DNA of 64,000 bases, from contig NC_037650.1 in NCBI RefSeq assembly GCF_003254395.2, forward strand, positions 3,655,001 to 3,719,000, in the 5' to 3' direction. This stretch comes from Apis mellifera (taxonomy: Eukaryota; Arthropoda; Insecta; Hymenoptera; Apidae). The notes below the pieces were generated by a model. The model ran no database searches and was not told the DNA's origin. It saw only the letters and a list, made by a program, of their open reading frames with translations. Both the position numbers and the translations under genes were made by a program. Shown one piece after another: positions 1 through 13,534 of the stretch; within the stretch, counting starts at the first letter, position 1, and every line of letters begins with the position of its first letter.

Positions 1-3000
1 AGAAGGGGAGGTAAGCGAGAGATAGAGAGAGAGAGGAGTAGACAGGAGAGGGTCAAAATCCCCTGGCCATCTCCCGCGCGCACCCTAGGAATTCCTTGCT
101 GCGGCGGCGATAGGGGTGCTTTGTCACCCCTTTCGTGGCTTTCCAGCCCCACCGAGCAGCCTTCGCCCCGTCTGGAGGGGATTGTAGGGATGCTGTCGTC
201 ATGGATACCCGGTGCACCGGTGGGGATGGAGCACGGAGGGCCGACGGTGGCATTGATCGCTGCGCCCGTGGACCATCACAGTGTTGCCACGGGTGTAGAA
301 GGGGTGAATACAAACCCCCCCACTCCCCTTACGATCGCGCGGTCCTTACCGCACACGCATTATGGACTTCGTATTCGTACGAAAGCATGCGTCCAAGTAT
401 GGACTTACGTGCTTATGCGCGCCTGGCGTGAATGATTCGCGACACGAGAGCGAATCCGTTATATCAGCCGGTATGCAGACGCCGCGACACTGTTTCCTTC
501 CTTCCTTCCTTCCTTTCTTCCTTTTTCCGCCGGTCTCCAAGAAGCGGGGAGAGCAAAGATCGGGACGAGACGCGATATCTATCGCGATTCCGATTTGGCG
601 ATACGAATACGGGAATTTCGAGCAAGGGTGCGTTTTTGATGGAGAACAGCTTAAAAATCGCTTAACCTCTATTTAAAATCGTTGCAATTGTCTTATATTC
701 GAGAGAGAAGATGTTTGCGCGACGTTGCATCGTAGAAACGATGATTTGAGACGATAGGAAGAAAGGAAAAAAAAAAAAAGAAAGGAAAAGTGGTACAAAT
801 TCTGGATAGTAGTCGTAGTCATTTGAGCGAGTAACGAAAGCTTTATCGCGATGGCGGATGACATTAAACCTGGATAAAGGAGGTTTTTAACACCGTCGTA
901 ACCCCATTACGCGTCGCGTCACCCACCCTCCCTCTCCCCACGCAGCGGGGGTGCAACTCTCTCGGGGTGGTTTCGGGGAAAAATAAAAGATACGCGCCGA
1001 AACATCTCGTCGATCCAAAACGTTCCTCGTTTTTCCTAAGCTTTCACGAATTTCACACGTGTACGCGAAGTGTCGCGCTTGATGAATTTGATTTTGATCG
1101 ATGCTACAAATATTTCAAAGAAAAAAAGAAAAAGAGAAAAGAAAAACTGATTCACCGTAGATATAAAAAAAAAAAATTTCACGAGTCTAACTCGTCGTGA
1201 ATGAACCGATGCGTTACGACGACGTATAGATAATTGGTTGCTCTTTCGCCTAAAGGGAAAAATATAACGTTGAATCGACGAGATAGATGCTAGAATGCCT
1301 CGATCCTCCAATACTATCTACACTCTCCATCATTTCATAATTACTTTTTTGAGGTTACCGAGGCTATCGATACCATCCATCCGATCCATCCAACGTTCAC
1401 ACATTGACACAAGCGTTTCTCGTTGATTTAATCTAGCGAACCTATATATACGGGATATAATCCTATCGCAATTTCGAAGTTCCGCGGGAGCCGCACGTTA
1501 TTCCGAAAATTCGTCCGGTTATTTTCATAAAATGATTCCTGCGTTTATCGTATCTTATCGGATAAATAACGGATTCGTCTCTCGTTCGATCCATCATCCA
1601 CGATAATGTTCCCTTCTTTTAATTTTTTCCCACGACCTTGAAGACCACCTTCGCCGCACGATCTTCGAGCAAACCTTTGAAACCGATTCTTGTTCTATTT
1701 AATGACGCAACTTGGATCATCCTCGTTACTTGGATATTCCAAAATCGATCGACGATACCCTGGATATCGAATAAATTCAAGCAGATCTTTCTTCTTCGTA
1801 CGTTTCTTTATCTATTTCTCTATTATTATTTCAAGCAAATATATATTTTTATCGAAGAGTTCCTTCGAAAGAAAAGAAGAAGGGAAACAGCCTTCTCTAG
1901 ATCTAGGCTCTTATTATAAAACTGCTGCACTTTATATATATATATATATATACCCGATATATTTGAACCTTGAGATCGAACAACCACGTTAATAACCATC
2001 CATTTCAGAAACTTTCAACGAAGAAGAAAACCAACCCGCATCTCGCCACCACGTCGATTTCCTCCACGAAGGTACGCACGAGGGGATGATGCCGACTTTC
2101 CAATTGTTATCGCTTACCACGCAAGGAGAATGCAATCGTACATCGATGCGTCGAATCGAAGCGCAACACGCGATTTGTGCGGGGGGAGGCGCCCCCTCCT
2201 CCCCCGCCACGCATCGAGCTGCCGACCATCGTATCAATAATAAATGGCACGCATCGTTAAATCGATGCCTCGAACAATTACACAGAGCCGCTATCGACGC
2301 CCGTTTCCCGATCGGATCGCGTCAAAACGGCGACGTATACGTGTCTCTGTGATCGATGACTCGATCGGAGAACGGGAAGCTTAACTAACTGGCCCGTTCC
2401 TGCTATCGGATTTTGCTTTTGCTAATTAAAAAATTCCACGCCAAGTCGGAGATTTCCTCTCCCGTCGCCGCAGAGAACGGCCTTCCCCAACCCATCAACG
2501 AATCCAATACCACAGCGCCTATCCGCGTATTTAATTCCTTCCTACGAGCACGCATTAGAATAATTTTATTTCGCGCGAATTAATCGTCTCCCTCTCGAGT
2601 GCAACAACCTTCGAAACTTTCACAAAGATTCCTTATATATAATCTTCATCCATCTTCATCTACATTTAATTTCTTCTTTTCGTTACATCGTGGAATCGAA
2701 GATACCACGAATCGTGGAGACTTTTCAACAACTTTCGAAAGTGACAAAGATTAAAAGGAAAATGATCGTTGCCATTATCTTCGTTCCGTCAATGGCAAGG
2801 TGTGTAAAAAAAATCGAGTGCAAACCAGATATATCAATCCGAAGAATAATCAATTCTTTCCTCTACGTAAGTTGCGTAAGGGGGAGGAAAAAGGCGCGTT
2901 CAGAATGTCGAGCGCAATAACGCGCTCGCTTAGAAGGCGCAGGCACGCGCGGAACGCTTTTCGGCTCGCTTAAGTTAAGGGGATGCGTCGGGGGGGATGC

Positions 3001-4183
3001 ATAGACTATCTATCTGTGCGCAACTTGGAACGTTGATTCTTCAACGCAGAGGAAAAAAACTGGACGCACGAGTGAAAAGATTTTATTCTTTTACTCCTTT
3101 TTCTCTCTCCTCCTCCCCCTTGGGAGACATTACAGCTTCATTTACACCGAGGGAACGATGATAGTGCAATTTTTAATTTAGCCGGTGCAATTATCTCCTC
3201 CTTCTCCTCCCTTCCTCCTCCCACTCTATCTCTCTCTCTCTCTCTGTCTTTCTCCCTTTCTATCATAATCCTGCCAGGTTTTATCTTTATTTTGGCGATA
3301 ATAACGGGCCACGAGGCGCGCGGAACGTCAAGGAAATTAACCACGGAATGCCGGGTAATATTTACGCGGTTTCCAAGGAGGAACATCGGGCGCTGCTGGG
3401 GTTTGGCTTAAGCATTTTTTAATTAAATCCGTATCGATAATAACGCCGCGACTCGCGTTATATATATATAGAGAGAGAGAGGTGGCCTGTTCGCCAATAG
3501 TTGGTTCGACGTAACGAAATTCATGAGGGTCCAAAGAGGGACGCGCATTAGAGGAGAAGGTAAAAAAAAAAAAAGAAAAAATGTATTCGAGGCGCGCAGC
3601 TGGATACCGTCGACTGCATCACTTTTCCTACTTACTCTTTCACCCCCGTGAAAGGATGAAAGGGAGTAATTTCCAATCGAGACCGGCTACGCGAGGTGAT
3701 GCTTCTCTATTTTCTCTTTCCTTCCCTCTGGCTTTTTTTTTCCCCACTCTCTCTCTCTCTCTCCCTCTCTCTCGCGTCGAGCTTCGAGCTACGCCAACGA
3801 AAAGAGAGGAGTAGAAAGAGAGAGGCGCGTTGAATGAACAGCGTTAAGTGTGCTGGATCGCATGAAAATTGATCGGCTAATATCGGACAACGGAATATAT
3901 ATATATATACACGTGTAACCAGTTTTCTCTCGCGAAGATCGTATAAACAGGTTTCCAGAAACCTGGAGAGAAATATAATTGAAATTCCATCTGACTCGAT
4001 CGCGAATAAGAAAAGTAACGGTAACCTTAGCGTAATCCCCGACTTTTCACCAAGTTTCGCGTTCATCTCCACGAATGGAAAAGCGGAAACTTTTATTAAT
4101 GAACGACGATAGAGCAGAGATCAAGCTGGGATGCGGTTAAAGGGGATGTCGATTTTTCCTCCGACTCGTGATTCCTCGTCGTC

Positions 4184-4216
<33 letters not shown>

Positions 4217-5515
4217 GTCGCCCTCCTATTCAATTAGGGACGGGGAGGGGTGGGCTTCGAAACTTGTTCGAAGTATATGAATTATATAATACGGATCGCG
4301 AGATAGGTGTATCTCGCCGCTGCCGCGTGTTATAAGCGAATTAGATGTCTCTGCAAAGGTGGGCCAAAGGTAAGTCGCGATGTCGCATCGTCACTCATGC
4401 CGCACACGGGGGGAGGGGAGGGTTCGCGACGCGTGTTTCCTCTATCTAGGGTAACTAAGTTTCGTTCCTCCTCCAGGAGGAGGGTTTGTCTGCCACCGAC
4501 AACGGTGACAATACCGCAACGGGATTCTCTCTCATTGTGCGCGATTAAATCTCCACGACCAAAGTGATATCTGTGCACCTTCCTCCTCGTTCGAGACGCG
4601 CAACCACCGTTGAAAGGGGGTGGTGGAGAGATCGAGAGGAAACGTATGTGACGTACGAATGAAAACAAAGTCAAAAGGCGATTTTTGCATCGGTCGTATA
4701 AGTATAAAGAGCAACTAACGGAAACCTGTTCCATGGCTTATCGATAGTTTACGGACAACTAGTTCGGATACGGTGCGCAAAATAGTTGTCTAACTAGTTT
4801 AATATACATAACGAAGCATTGACGACGCACGACTCGTCAACTATGCTCACTATCAACCGAGTCGTTTATTAACTATGCTATTCATTGAGTTACGAGTTGC
4901 CTCTCTCGTTAATGGAATATCGCGCAACGCTTACTCTCGCTTCCCAACTGCCGCCGCGCTCACCACTCGCGATAAGATCGCTCGCCATTTCACGGGATTA
5001 AATATCGAGGTGGAGAAAAACCATCCTTTCATCTTACGTTCGAGCTTCGCCGGATCTTGAGAGCTTAAAAGCGTCTCGCGCGTCAGGAAAGTCATTAAAA
5101 AAATATATATATATGTACGTATGTATATATGGATGGATGTAACGCCGCGAGAAAACGTGTAAAATCGAAGCTTCGAATCTCTCTCTCTCTCATCCCTTAT
5201 TTATTCCATTGACACGAAAGAGAAAATTCCCAAGTTTTTCGAATTATTTTCTCAAACGATCTTAAGGAGAATTACGAATCGTCGATTTTTCTCTAAAAGG
5301 AGAATATATGTATCGAATATGTATCGCGCGTGATTCCTTGATAATCGTGACTGAGAGCGAAAGGCCTGAGAATTAAGGCGCGGTTTGAAATGTCATCACT
5401 GTTAAAAAAAGGAAAAAAAGAGTAAATAAAAAAAAAAGGAAGAAAGGGGAAAAAAAAAAAGAGAAAGTTGTACGCGATGTATACACACGCGTCTGCCACG
5501 CGCGCTATTTAATAG
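1..5515. other. Non-coding DNA with simple repeats
   Basis: No supported gene. Open frames here are short, overlap on both strands and translate to low-complexity or compositionally random peptides without splice logic. Visible contents are an AT dinucleotide run at 1933-1952, a TC run at 3229-3245, a TCG trinucleotide run at 4175-4220 and scattered A-rich or pyrimidine tracts. Between 4745 and 4900 several short words recur (an ACTAGTT word twice, AACTATGCT twice), without a clear transposon structure. Confidence 0.6.
4175..4220. repeat. TCG trinucleotide microsatellite
   Basis: Nearly uninterrupted TCG/CGT triplets over about 46 bases, with two small interruptions, in non-coding DNA. CpG-containing triplet runs like this and the GAC run at 18872 fit the CpG-rich composition of the window. 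Confidence 0.9.
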
Positions 5516-5518
5516 CGC

Positions 5519-5531
5519 GGGGGGGGGGGGG
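5519..5531. repeat. G13 homopolymer
   Basis: Thirteen consecutive G residues directly after a short palindromic GCGCGCTATTTAATAGCGCG-like stretch. Homopolymers this long are rare in this window, where A and T runs dominate. Confidence 0.9.
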
Positions 5532-5788
5532 AGGAGCGGGGCCGCGGTTTATCGGTGTTGGTGAGAAACTAGCCTGGCAATGGTGCATAGAACGATGATG
5601 ATAGATGTTTACTTGTGGTGGTGCACTGTCAGTGGTGCAGGCCCATTGTTCCCCGGACACAAAACAGTCGGCGTACAAAGTGGCTGCTGCGTTCGCTGCG
5701 GCGAAGGCGAAGCCGAGGAGAAGCGGTGGGTGATGAGGGGGCGGGTCGAGGGTGCCTCCACGGTGGGTGGAGATGGGTACGGCACCGA

Positions 5789-5789
5789 G

Positions 5790-5822
<33 letters not shown>
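5789..5822. repeat. GA dinucleotide microsatellite
   Basis: GA repeats with one interruption (an AAAG step near 5801). They produce the long arginine/glutamate peptide seen in translation, which is not a real protein. Confidence 0.9.
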
Positions 5823-5824
<2 letters not shown>

Positions 5825-7950
5825 TCACAGCGGTATCAGGGAGTGGGTATTGTCTACAGAGCTAATCAAAACCAGCCCTTTCAACGGACCACTCTCTCCC
5901 CCTACCTCTCCTCTCCTCCCGCTACCTAACACACGCGTGTACATCACGCATCTACATCCGTGTCGGAGGACAGTGTGTAGGTGTCGTAGGTTTGTGCTGG
6001 TAAACCGTTTCTAGGTAAATAAGAGTCGAGGCTAAGTTTTCGCGTTTGCACACACGCGCTAAGGGTTGGGGAGGGAACAACAGTCGGGATATTTTCACGA
6101 GGCGAGGCTTACCTTTTTCGAGCGTGTAATTTCATGGTCGACAAGTTAGCAAGGGATGAAAGGGGTGAAAGGAGCGAGATTTCAACCACGAAGTCACGAA
6201 GTCACCTCGCGAGATAAAGGAACCGAATCGAGTTCCTTTCTCCTCTTCCCTTTCCATACGAAAAATCGGAAAATATAATAAATCTCGGCATCCGTATCGC
6301 GATTCGTTCGTCAGACGTACATACACGTGTGTTGAACTACGTCAGAGAGAGATTCGACGATATTGCAAGCACGGTTCTCGCGCCAAGTTTCGCATTTCGG
6401 AGAAGAACGAGATGATGAGAAAGAGAGATAATGTTTCTAATTTCCGAAACGAACCGTGTTACAGTTTAGTTGCGAGACCGTGTCGAACGCGTGCCTCTTT
6501 GCCTTCTCCCCTTTCACGCTCCTCCTCCTCTTCCCCGCTCTCTAAACTGTTCGCAAATTGAATCACACCGCGCGTTCGCGAAGAGAGTCTGCTCGCTTGG
6601 ATGAAGATGGTGTTGTTGGAGAACAGGTTTCTCGAGTATGGACGCAAGGTGAGGGTGGAGGGAGAGAAAGAAGAGACCGAAACTCCGAGGGGAGGAGGCA
6701 GGGTGTACATTTCATAAAGTTGGATGTGTGCCGCTCGCTATTTGCCAAGGGTGATGGTGGCAGTCAGTGGTGGCTTGGCTTGGCTAGGCGACGGAGGAGG
6801 AGAGGGGTTGTATCTCTCTAACTCGAGCGCCTATAACATCCATATCTATATCCCATGTACCGGGTGTCCAATAAATCTATTACCCCGTCCCGTGGGGCTG
6901 GAACCGGCGGGTGCCGTACCAACGAATACACAGCAGCCGCGATACACGTATATAGACTGCATGAGGGATTGCCCCGATGCCCGTCTATCTCCGTTATGAC
7001 TTCCAGCCACGAAAGGCGATCGCGTTCTTTTTCTCCTTTCCTTCCTTTTCCTCCTCCTCTCCGCTCGCCCCATATTTCTTCCGCGTGCTCCTTGCGCGAA
7101 GCGTAACGTCCGCACGTGTTGCAATGCTCTCTTTCTCCTCGCGTCCTCCTGAGCGGTATCTATATTCGTTTTTGTTTCTCCCCCCGACCTTTGGGGATCC
7201 GAGCTAACTCTTCCTCTCCCGAGTTCCTTTCTCTCTTCCTTTCTCAATAATCTTTCTTTTCTTTTTTTTCTCTCTGAATAATAAATAAACATGAATGGCA
7301 TCTTCGAGATCTCCATTCTCCTCGGGAACTCGTGAAAGGGAAATGCGAAAGGGAAAGGGAGAAGAGGAAGAGGAGTATCGGTTTCCTGGCGGTCGGTGAG
7401 GAGGAACGGTGGTGATTCGCGGATAGTTGCGCCGGTTCAGCGAAGCAATCGGAGTTAGAGGAGCGGAGAAGAGAGAGAGAGAGAGAAGAGGAAACCACTT
7501 TCCGAGCAATTGTCATGGACAAAAAAGCCGGCGAAACGACGGGAACTACTCTGGAAACGATAACCGTGGACGGATGGACACGCGGTTGGTCGACGGACGG
7601 AGGCGCGGCGTAGACAAACGCGGAACGAGGAGCTGGCTGAGAGAGCGGCTAGAAAACGAGCAGGCAGAAACTCCCGCCGGTGGTTGGGAGAACCGGGGGG
7701 CAGGGAAAAAAGAGAGAGGGGGGGGGCGGGCGAGCGGAAAACGGAGGGGAGGCGCGGGGAGAGTAGGAGGGCACGGTAATACGCGAGACGGAAACGGGCG
7801 GGAAAAAGGCAGTGCCTAGCGGAGAATAAAACCAGAGAAATTGTCATTGTGCTGAAGAGGTCCGGGCATATAACAATGACAGCGGCTGACGCAGCATCCC
7901 GCAGCTACAGATCATCCCTGGATATTAAAAAGTCGGCCTACCGCGCGACG

Positions 7951-8124
7951 ACTCTCCCTTTTCCTCTTTCTCTCTCTTCTGCGCACTCACCTCACTCGCC
8001 CCCCGTCCCTTCTTCTTCTCCTCTGTTTCTTTTTTCCCTCCCCTCCCCCCCTCTTTCCTTTTCTTTTCTCTCTTCCTTTCTTCCTTTCTTCCTTTCTTTC
8101 TTTCTTTCTTTCGTTCTCACCCCC
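7951..8124. repeat. Long polypyrimidine tract ending in CTTT repeats
   Basis: About 170 bases almost entirely C and T on the + strand, broken only by a short GCGCACTCACC-like interruption near 7981. The last 50 bases are CTTT/CCTT tetranucleotide repeats. The bottom strand is a purine tract. Confidence 0.85.
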
Positions 8125-8160
8125 TTCGACGCGGAAACCGCGTAACCGATACCAACACCA

Positions 8161-11100
8161 ACGCCGTTGGTCGTGGGGAACGACGAGGATACGAGGGGGG
8201 GAGGAGGAGGGGAGGTTGGTTCGATTCCGGGAGATTCTCTCCTCGTTCCTTTTCCTCTTGCGAGAAAACAATGGCGAGATACTTCGCGATTTCGTGTCAT
8301 CGACTCTCCCTCCCTATCAGGAATTGTTGAATCCTTGCATCGCGAGGAGGTACCATACATCGAGGGGAAGGTACCTCAGGAGGAGGTTTATCCGTGAAGG
8401 CCGTAGGGGTATCCTAGCTGCGTTCCCGTTTCTGGAGTTCTGGCCGGAGGTGGGGTACGCGGTGGGAAGAAAGGGGTCAGGTTGAGCGGTTCCGGATGAC
8501 TTGGACGAGAACGGATACGTCAATGCGACTAGATGGAGGATGGAGAGGAGGATGGAGTGGAGGAGGGGAGGTTGACGATTGCACGGGAGGAGTGGTAGTA
8601 TTGACATTCCCGTGGCATGGAATGGTTAGAATGGAGCAGCGGCTTCATGAACGATCTTGCCCCGGCCGGAATAACGCCTGCCTTTGTACCCCCGTACGGC
8701 GGGGGGAGGGTGGAAATCGAAGGAAGTAGGCACGAATTAACGAAGATTTACGTCGAGCTAAGTATTATTGGGTGGGAAAGAGAGTATTCGCGGATACATC
8801 GTGCCTTTCTCGATTCTCCAATCGGTTAATTAGCGTTGCTTACGCGCCAAGTGGATTTTCTTTCTTTCCTTCTTCTTCTTCTCGTGAAGAATATGAGAGA
8901 CGGAGATTAAAAAATTTCTTTCGAATTCGAATGTATATATAAATAAAATAAAATAAAATGTACGTAGGAGAAGGAAGAATGCGAAGCAAGGATCGTCGGT
9001 GGATATTTCGAATTCCGTTAACGTCATCCTGTCAATAGGGAGGATCGTCTAGTTTCCTCGACGGGGAGAGACTCGCGTCTGTGGCGAAGAGACGATTGGG
9101 AGAAATGAAACGTTTCCATTAGATCCGCAACGATAATCCATGCACGCCCGATCCGCCTCTGATGCAGAAATTCATCAGGACACTCTTCTCATGAAGCATT
9201 CACGAGCACATTGAATTAATACCTGGATCATCCTGGAAACGGCGCGATGGCTATTAGTGGGCGTACAATACGGGCACCGATTCATCCATGTTATCGATCC
9301 TTCTCCCGTCAAAAATCGGCAAGCTTTCGACGTTGCTTCTTGCGCCGCTCTCCAACTCGGCTTTAAATGGAAAAAAAAAAAAGAATATCTCAAATTTTCG
9401 AACCTGATCAAAAAAGAAACCAAAACCGTCTACGATTGTGGAAACGCGCAACCTTCATCTATATCTTCGATTAACGAGCTGTCTTATCGCGACGAAAATC
9501 CGACGAAAATCGAAACGAGCGGGCAACGAGCTATCTCGCTTATGGAACACAGCGCGAGCGCCGTCCAAAATTCGGTGCAAGAGTCCTAGTGGCGGCCACT
9601 CGACGGGGAGGGTAACACATTGCGTCGCAATGTGCATCCGTTGTTCCTAGCCGGCCCTAGTGTGCGTATACAGGATCATGCAAATGTGACGCGTATGCGA
9701 TACTCGTGTGGCCCATGACGTCTAGTGTCCTGCCGATGACGTTTACTGCAACCACGCCCTGTCCGTGCTCGTCCATCCTGGACAGGCATCGACCTCCTTA
9801 ATTATCAAGGATTCGAATCGACCGATCTATATTCGCCCAATTATACGTTATATATATATATATATATCTTTCGAGCCCGAAATTTCGCACGGTTACGATA
9901 AATCGCGTAAGAACCGCGGAATCGACCGTGTAACGAACGCTTGAAATTCTTCGTCAACGAGTATTCCGGAATGCCTACGGGTTATCGTCACTGGACGCGT
10001 GAAATTTTACCGAGCGACAAGTTTCTTTCGATCCGTAAATAGGTCGTTGTTGGCAGGCCGAATTCCATAATGAGGGTGGAACGGGAATTTCGAGCGCGAT
10101 TTAGCGGTAAGCCGCGCTAACCGCGCCGGTATACTTGCCCGGAAACGTGCGCTATAATTGTATCGAATTAGCGACAATTTTTTTTTTTTATTCCAACAAC
10201 TTCTCCTTCAATTTCTCTTCCAAATTATTCTTCTTCCTTTTTTTTCCTCTTCCTGTCTTCCCAAAATACTTTGACGAATTATAATATTCCGTTCCTCTTC
10301 GATATCTATCTTGCATCTTTCGATACAAACACAATTCGTTTAATCAAATTCGATGTTCTGAATCGGAAAAAAAAAAAGAAAGAAATAGAAAAGAGGGGGA
10401 ATTTGAAAGGGAAAGGGACGATTCGAGTCTTGTAGAAAAAAAAATTGCTTTACACGATTTAGAATACGGTTCGAATACGTAGCCCAGCGACCGACATCGA
10501 GAAGTCGAACACGAAGCGATGATATTCGATGGGAGTTTCGAGCACGAGCATCGAAATATCTGGTAGGCCGCAGTGGGCAGAGAGTATGTACCTACTCGGG
10601 TACGGAAATGTCCAGCGAGATAGCCACTCGTAACGAACAATGGCCGATTCTGGTCTCGCCAAAGTCGACTGTCCCTCCACGTGTATATACAAGAGTCCGC
10701 TCTCTTTCCTCGTCCCTCCCTCTCTCTCTCTTTCTCTTCTCCCGACCGTTGTGTCGGTACCGAACCGTCATAATACACGGTATCGCTACTTCTGCCAAGT
10801 GAGCGACTTCCGTCTTCCTTTTCGTTGTGCATCACAATGGGCCGCAAATTTAAGAGTGTCTGCGAGAAAGCCGCGTACGCTCGTCTTCGAAAACCTCTTC
10901 TTCGAAGGAAGAGAGAGAAAGGTAGGAGTGCGTTTTTTTGAATAGACACATTCCTATTGACTGACGATCGTTTTATTTCTTCGTATGTGTATAAAGGAGG
11001 AGGGGGAGTATATTAGAACGCGCTCTACAATATCAATCCTTTCAATACTTCGTTTTCGAACGTTAATCAAACGTCTAGAATTCTTCTCCGAAAGAAAATT

Positions 11101-13000
11101 CCATCTCTGCGGAGACGCAACTCTTCTCCTCTTTCGAGGAGGGACGACCGATTTTTCTCTACCTAGAAGAGGCTCCAGAAGAGAGTTACGCGGCCTCCTT
11201 TTTATAAGAACTTATGTGAGAGATCGGGCCAACGTGTCTCCGCTAATCTCCGCTATTTTTTCGCGACCGATGTGACCAATCGTCGATGATCGCGATGAAT
11301 CTTGAGATTTTCCTCGAAAAAGGAAAAAAGAAAAAAAAAAAAGAACGTACGACGATTTCGAGGATCCTTCGAGGAAGAAAGAGACGATGCTTCGCGAAAA
11401 GCAATTAGGGGAACGAAGAGGGGGGAAAGGGAAACAATCGAGGGAGGGAAAAGTACGCGTCAGGATCGAATGTCGATGGAGACGCGATTGATTATGATTT
11501 ATGGCGAGGAAGTATGCTCGCATCGATGGACTCGCCGATGTCCTGCGATTCGGAAAATTTCACGTGGAGAAAATCTGAACGTGACCCGCGATAGGACAGA
11601 AATTCTTCGAAATTCCCTATCCCTCTATTTCTAATCATTCCTCTCAGAATTTAAATTACCACGAGGATCGCCAGCCACACCTCTCCAGTCCTAATTGATC
11701 TCGTCAACGCGCGATTAAGCTTTCTAAATTCATAGAAAACGCGCGATAATTATGCACGGCTAGTGATATATTTATCCTCCTCGGGGGATGCCTCTTGATC
11801 TGTCTAGCAAAGGCGAGGTGAATGTCTAAATAATAATAATAGAGGCGTTGAACTAATTATTCATTTCTTCCTGTCTTTTTGTACAAATGGATGTTTAAAT
11901 TCGTAAAAGATTGAAGATAGTTTGTCTAGTTTGTATATAACAGAGAAAAAGATACTGTGCATGATCGTTTAAAGACTTAAACAAAAGAAAGAATGAATAA
12001 GTAAATCAGTTCATTGTTCTGCAACGATACAATTCTTCGTTTCTAAAAAACATTTGACGATGCAAATTATAAATAATCAATTTATACGAACAGATTTAAG
12101 ATAGATAGAATTGTTGTACTATGACTTCTTATATCGAGTAATGTAACGAGTCTTGATATTTCATCTTCGTATTTTTATAAAGATTATAAAGAAATAAAAC
12201 TAGCTACGTTCACGAGTAATATTCCTCCCAAATTCAAACGCATGAAATATATATATAGAAATCGTACGAAAAAATAAAAAAAAAAAGAAATTACGAATGC
12301 ACACAAAGGGATGCACGAAAGATATGAATATTTCCACACCCATGCGAAGAATAAAATTACACAAACATACGTTCTTTTTCTTTTTTTCCAAGATTTTAAT
12401 TCGCTCCACCGACCCATCTATCCCCGACATTATTTATTATTATTTTCTCTCTTTTTATCGACACGAACTACCCCCTCCCTCCCCATTCCAATCAAAATCC
12501 ATCCAATTCTTGTATACAGCTGAGCCACGAATTGCGCAACGAAGCCGTCAATATTTCGCCCCGCCATTCGTGCGGGTAGCTGGGTCAGGCTTATTCAATA
12601 TTAAGGAACTGACCGCGCCTGAAGCGGTGGACAATGCGTCTCACTATCGTAGCTGTCGACCTGGACGAGCACGCCAATTGATACCCCGAAGGACTCGCGA
12701 ATAGTTCCCCCGGGATCCCTTTCCCTTCCTACCTGATCCCGTTGAATTAATTGCGCCTGCACAAAGAGACGAGACGACCTACATTCTACGCTTCTCCCAC
12801 GTTTTCTTCCCCTTTTCTCCCTCCCCCCCGACATATTTGTTCCCTTTCGCCAAAGTTAAATGGATCATCGAACAACAAGATCGGTACAATCGATTGAAAC
12901 ACGTCTAAAGAAGAAAAAAAAAAAAAGAAAGGAGATCGAAACTAGGAGACTGCTAATTAAACGGATTGATGGACGCGATGATATCGGTGAATAGATAAGC
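8161..13000. other. Non-coding DNA, mostly unique sequence
   Basis: No supported gene. A frame of 110 codons at 9257-9589 (+) has no recognisable motif, crosses an A-rich run and is not embedded in exon-like splice signals, so it is not called. A non-repetitive island at about 9650-9790 contains an octamer word and two TGACGT words and is noted as a possible regulatory element. From 11,640 to 12,300 the sequence becomes AT-rich. Confidence 0.55.
9650..9790. promoter_or_regulatory. Possible cis-regulatory cluster (octamer plus CRE-like sites)
   Basis: The sequence shows ATGCAAAT at 9678-9685 (the POU-factor octamer word), TGACGTC at 9716-9722 and TGACGT at 9737-9742 (words bound by CREB/ATF-type bZIP factors), within 65 bases and inside unique sequence. 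Function is inferred only from word matches; chance co-occurrence is possible in a 64 kb window. Confidence 0.25.
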
Positions 13001-13511
13001 CTTCCCCGATGGAAATCGATCAAATTAAACATCCAAGATGTTAAATTAATCGGCATCTATTCGCTCGGTTGATAAAGTGGTTTCCATTTTCCATTAAAAC
13101 CGATCATGCACGAAGTGGGATCGGTCTTTACACTGAGCCGGCCACAATTTTAAGGCGAGATTTTTCAATCGATAATAATTACAAGATTGGACGAGATGAT
13201 CAAAGAGATTGAGAAGGAGGAAGGGGATTAACGAATTATCAAAGAAATCTTTTCTTTTTAACGAGAGTTTGTTAAAAAAAAAAAAGAACGTAACAAAACG
13301 CTTGATAAATCGAACGATACGATTCTAAACGTCGAGTCTAGCCACAGCCAACGAGTGCATTTTGAGACGCGCTTCAAGATATCTCATTAATTAAGTCCCT
13401 GCCGGATCTTAAGGGCAAAGACGGTAAAAGATACGATACGAACGAGTTTGCAAAGTTTTCTCGGCTGATAAAAGCGATTAAACGGTGGCATAATGTAACG
13501 GTAACGGTAAC

Positions 13512-13534
13512 GTTGGTTGGTTGGTTGGTTGGTT
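13512..13534. repeat. TTGG tetranucleotide microsatellite
   Basis: Five to six tandem TTGG units, directly after a short GTAACG repeat (three near copies of GTAACGGTAACG). Confidence 0.9.

Larger units (their letters stand above)
5516..8160. other. CpG-rich non-coding block with homopurine/homopyrimidine tracts
   Basis: No supported gene, although few stop codons occur because of GC-rich composition, so long spurious frames appear on both strands. The block opens with a 13-base G run (5519-5531), carries a GA run at 5789-5822 and ends with a long pyrimidine tract (about 7951-8124) that finishes in CTTT repeats. Part of it could be an untranslated first exon or promoter of a nearby gene, but no splice donor and initiator pair can be singled out by eye. 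Confidence 0.5.

Noticed and set aside
10460..10480. GGTTCGAATAC word like a tRNA B box
   Set aside because: No matching A box upstream and no cloverleaf could be drawn from the flanks.
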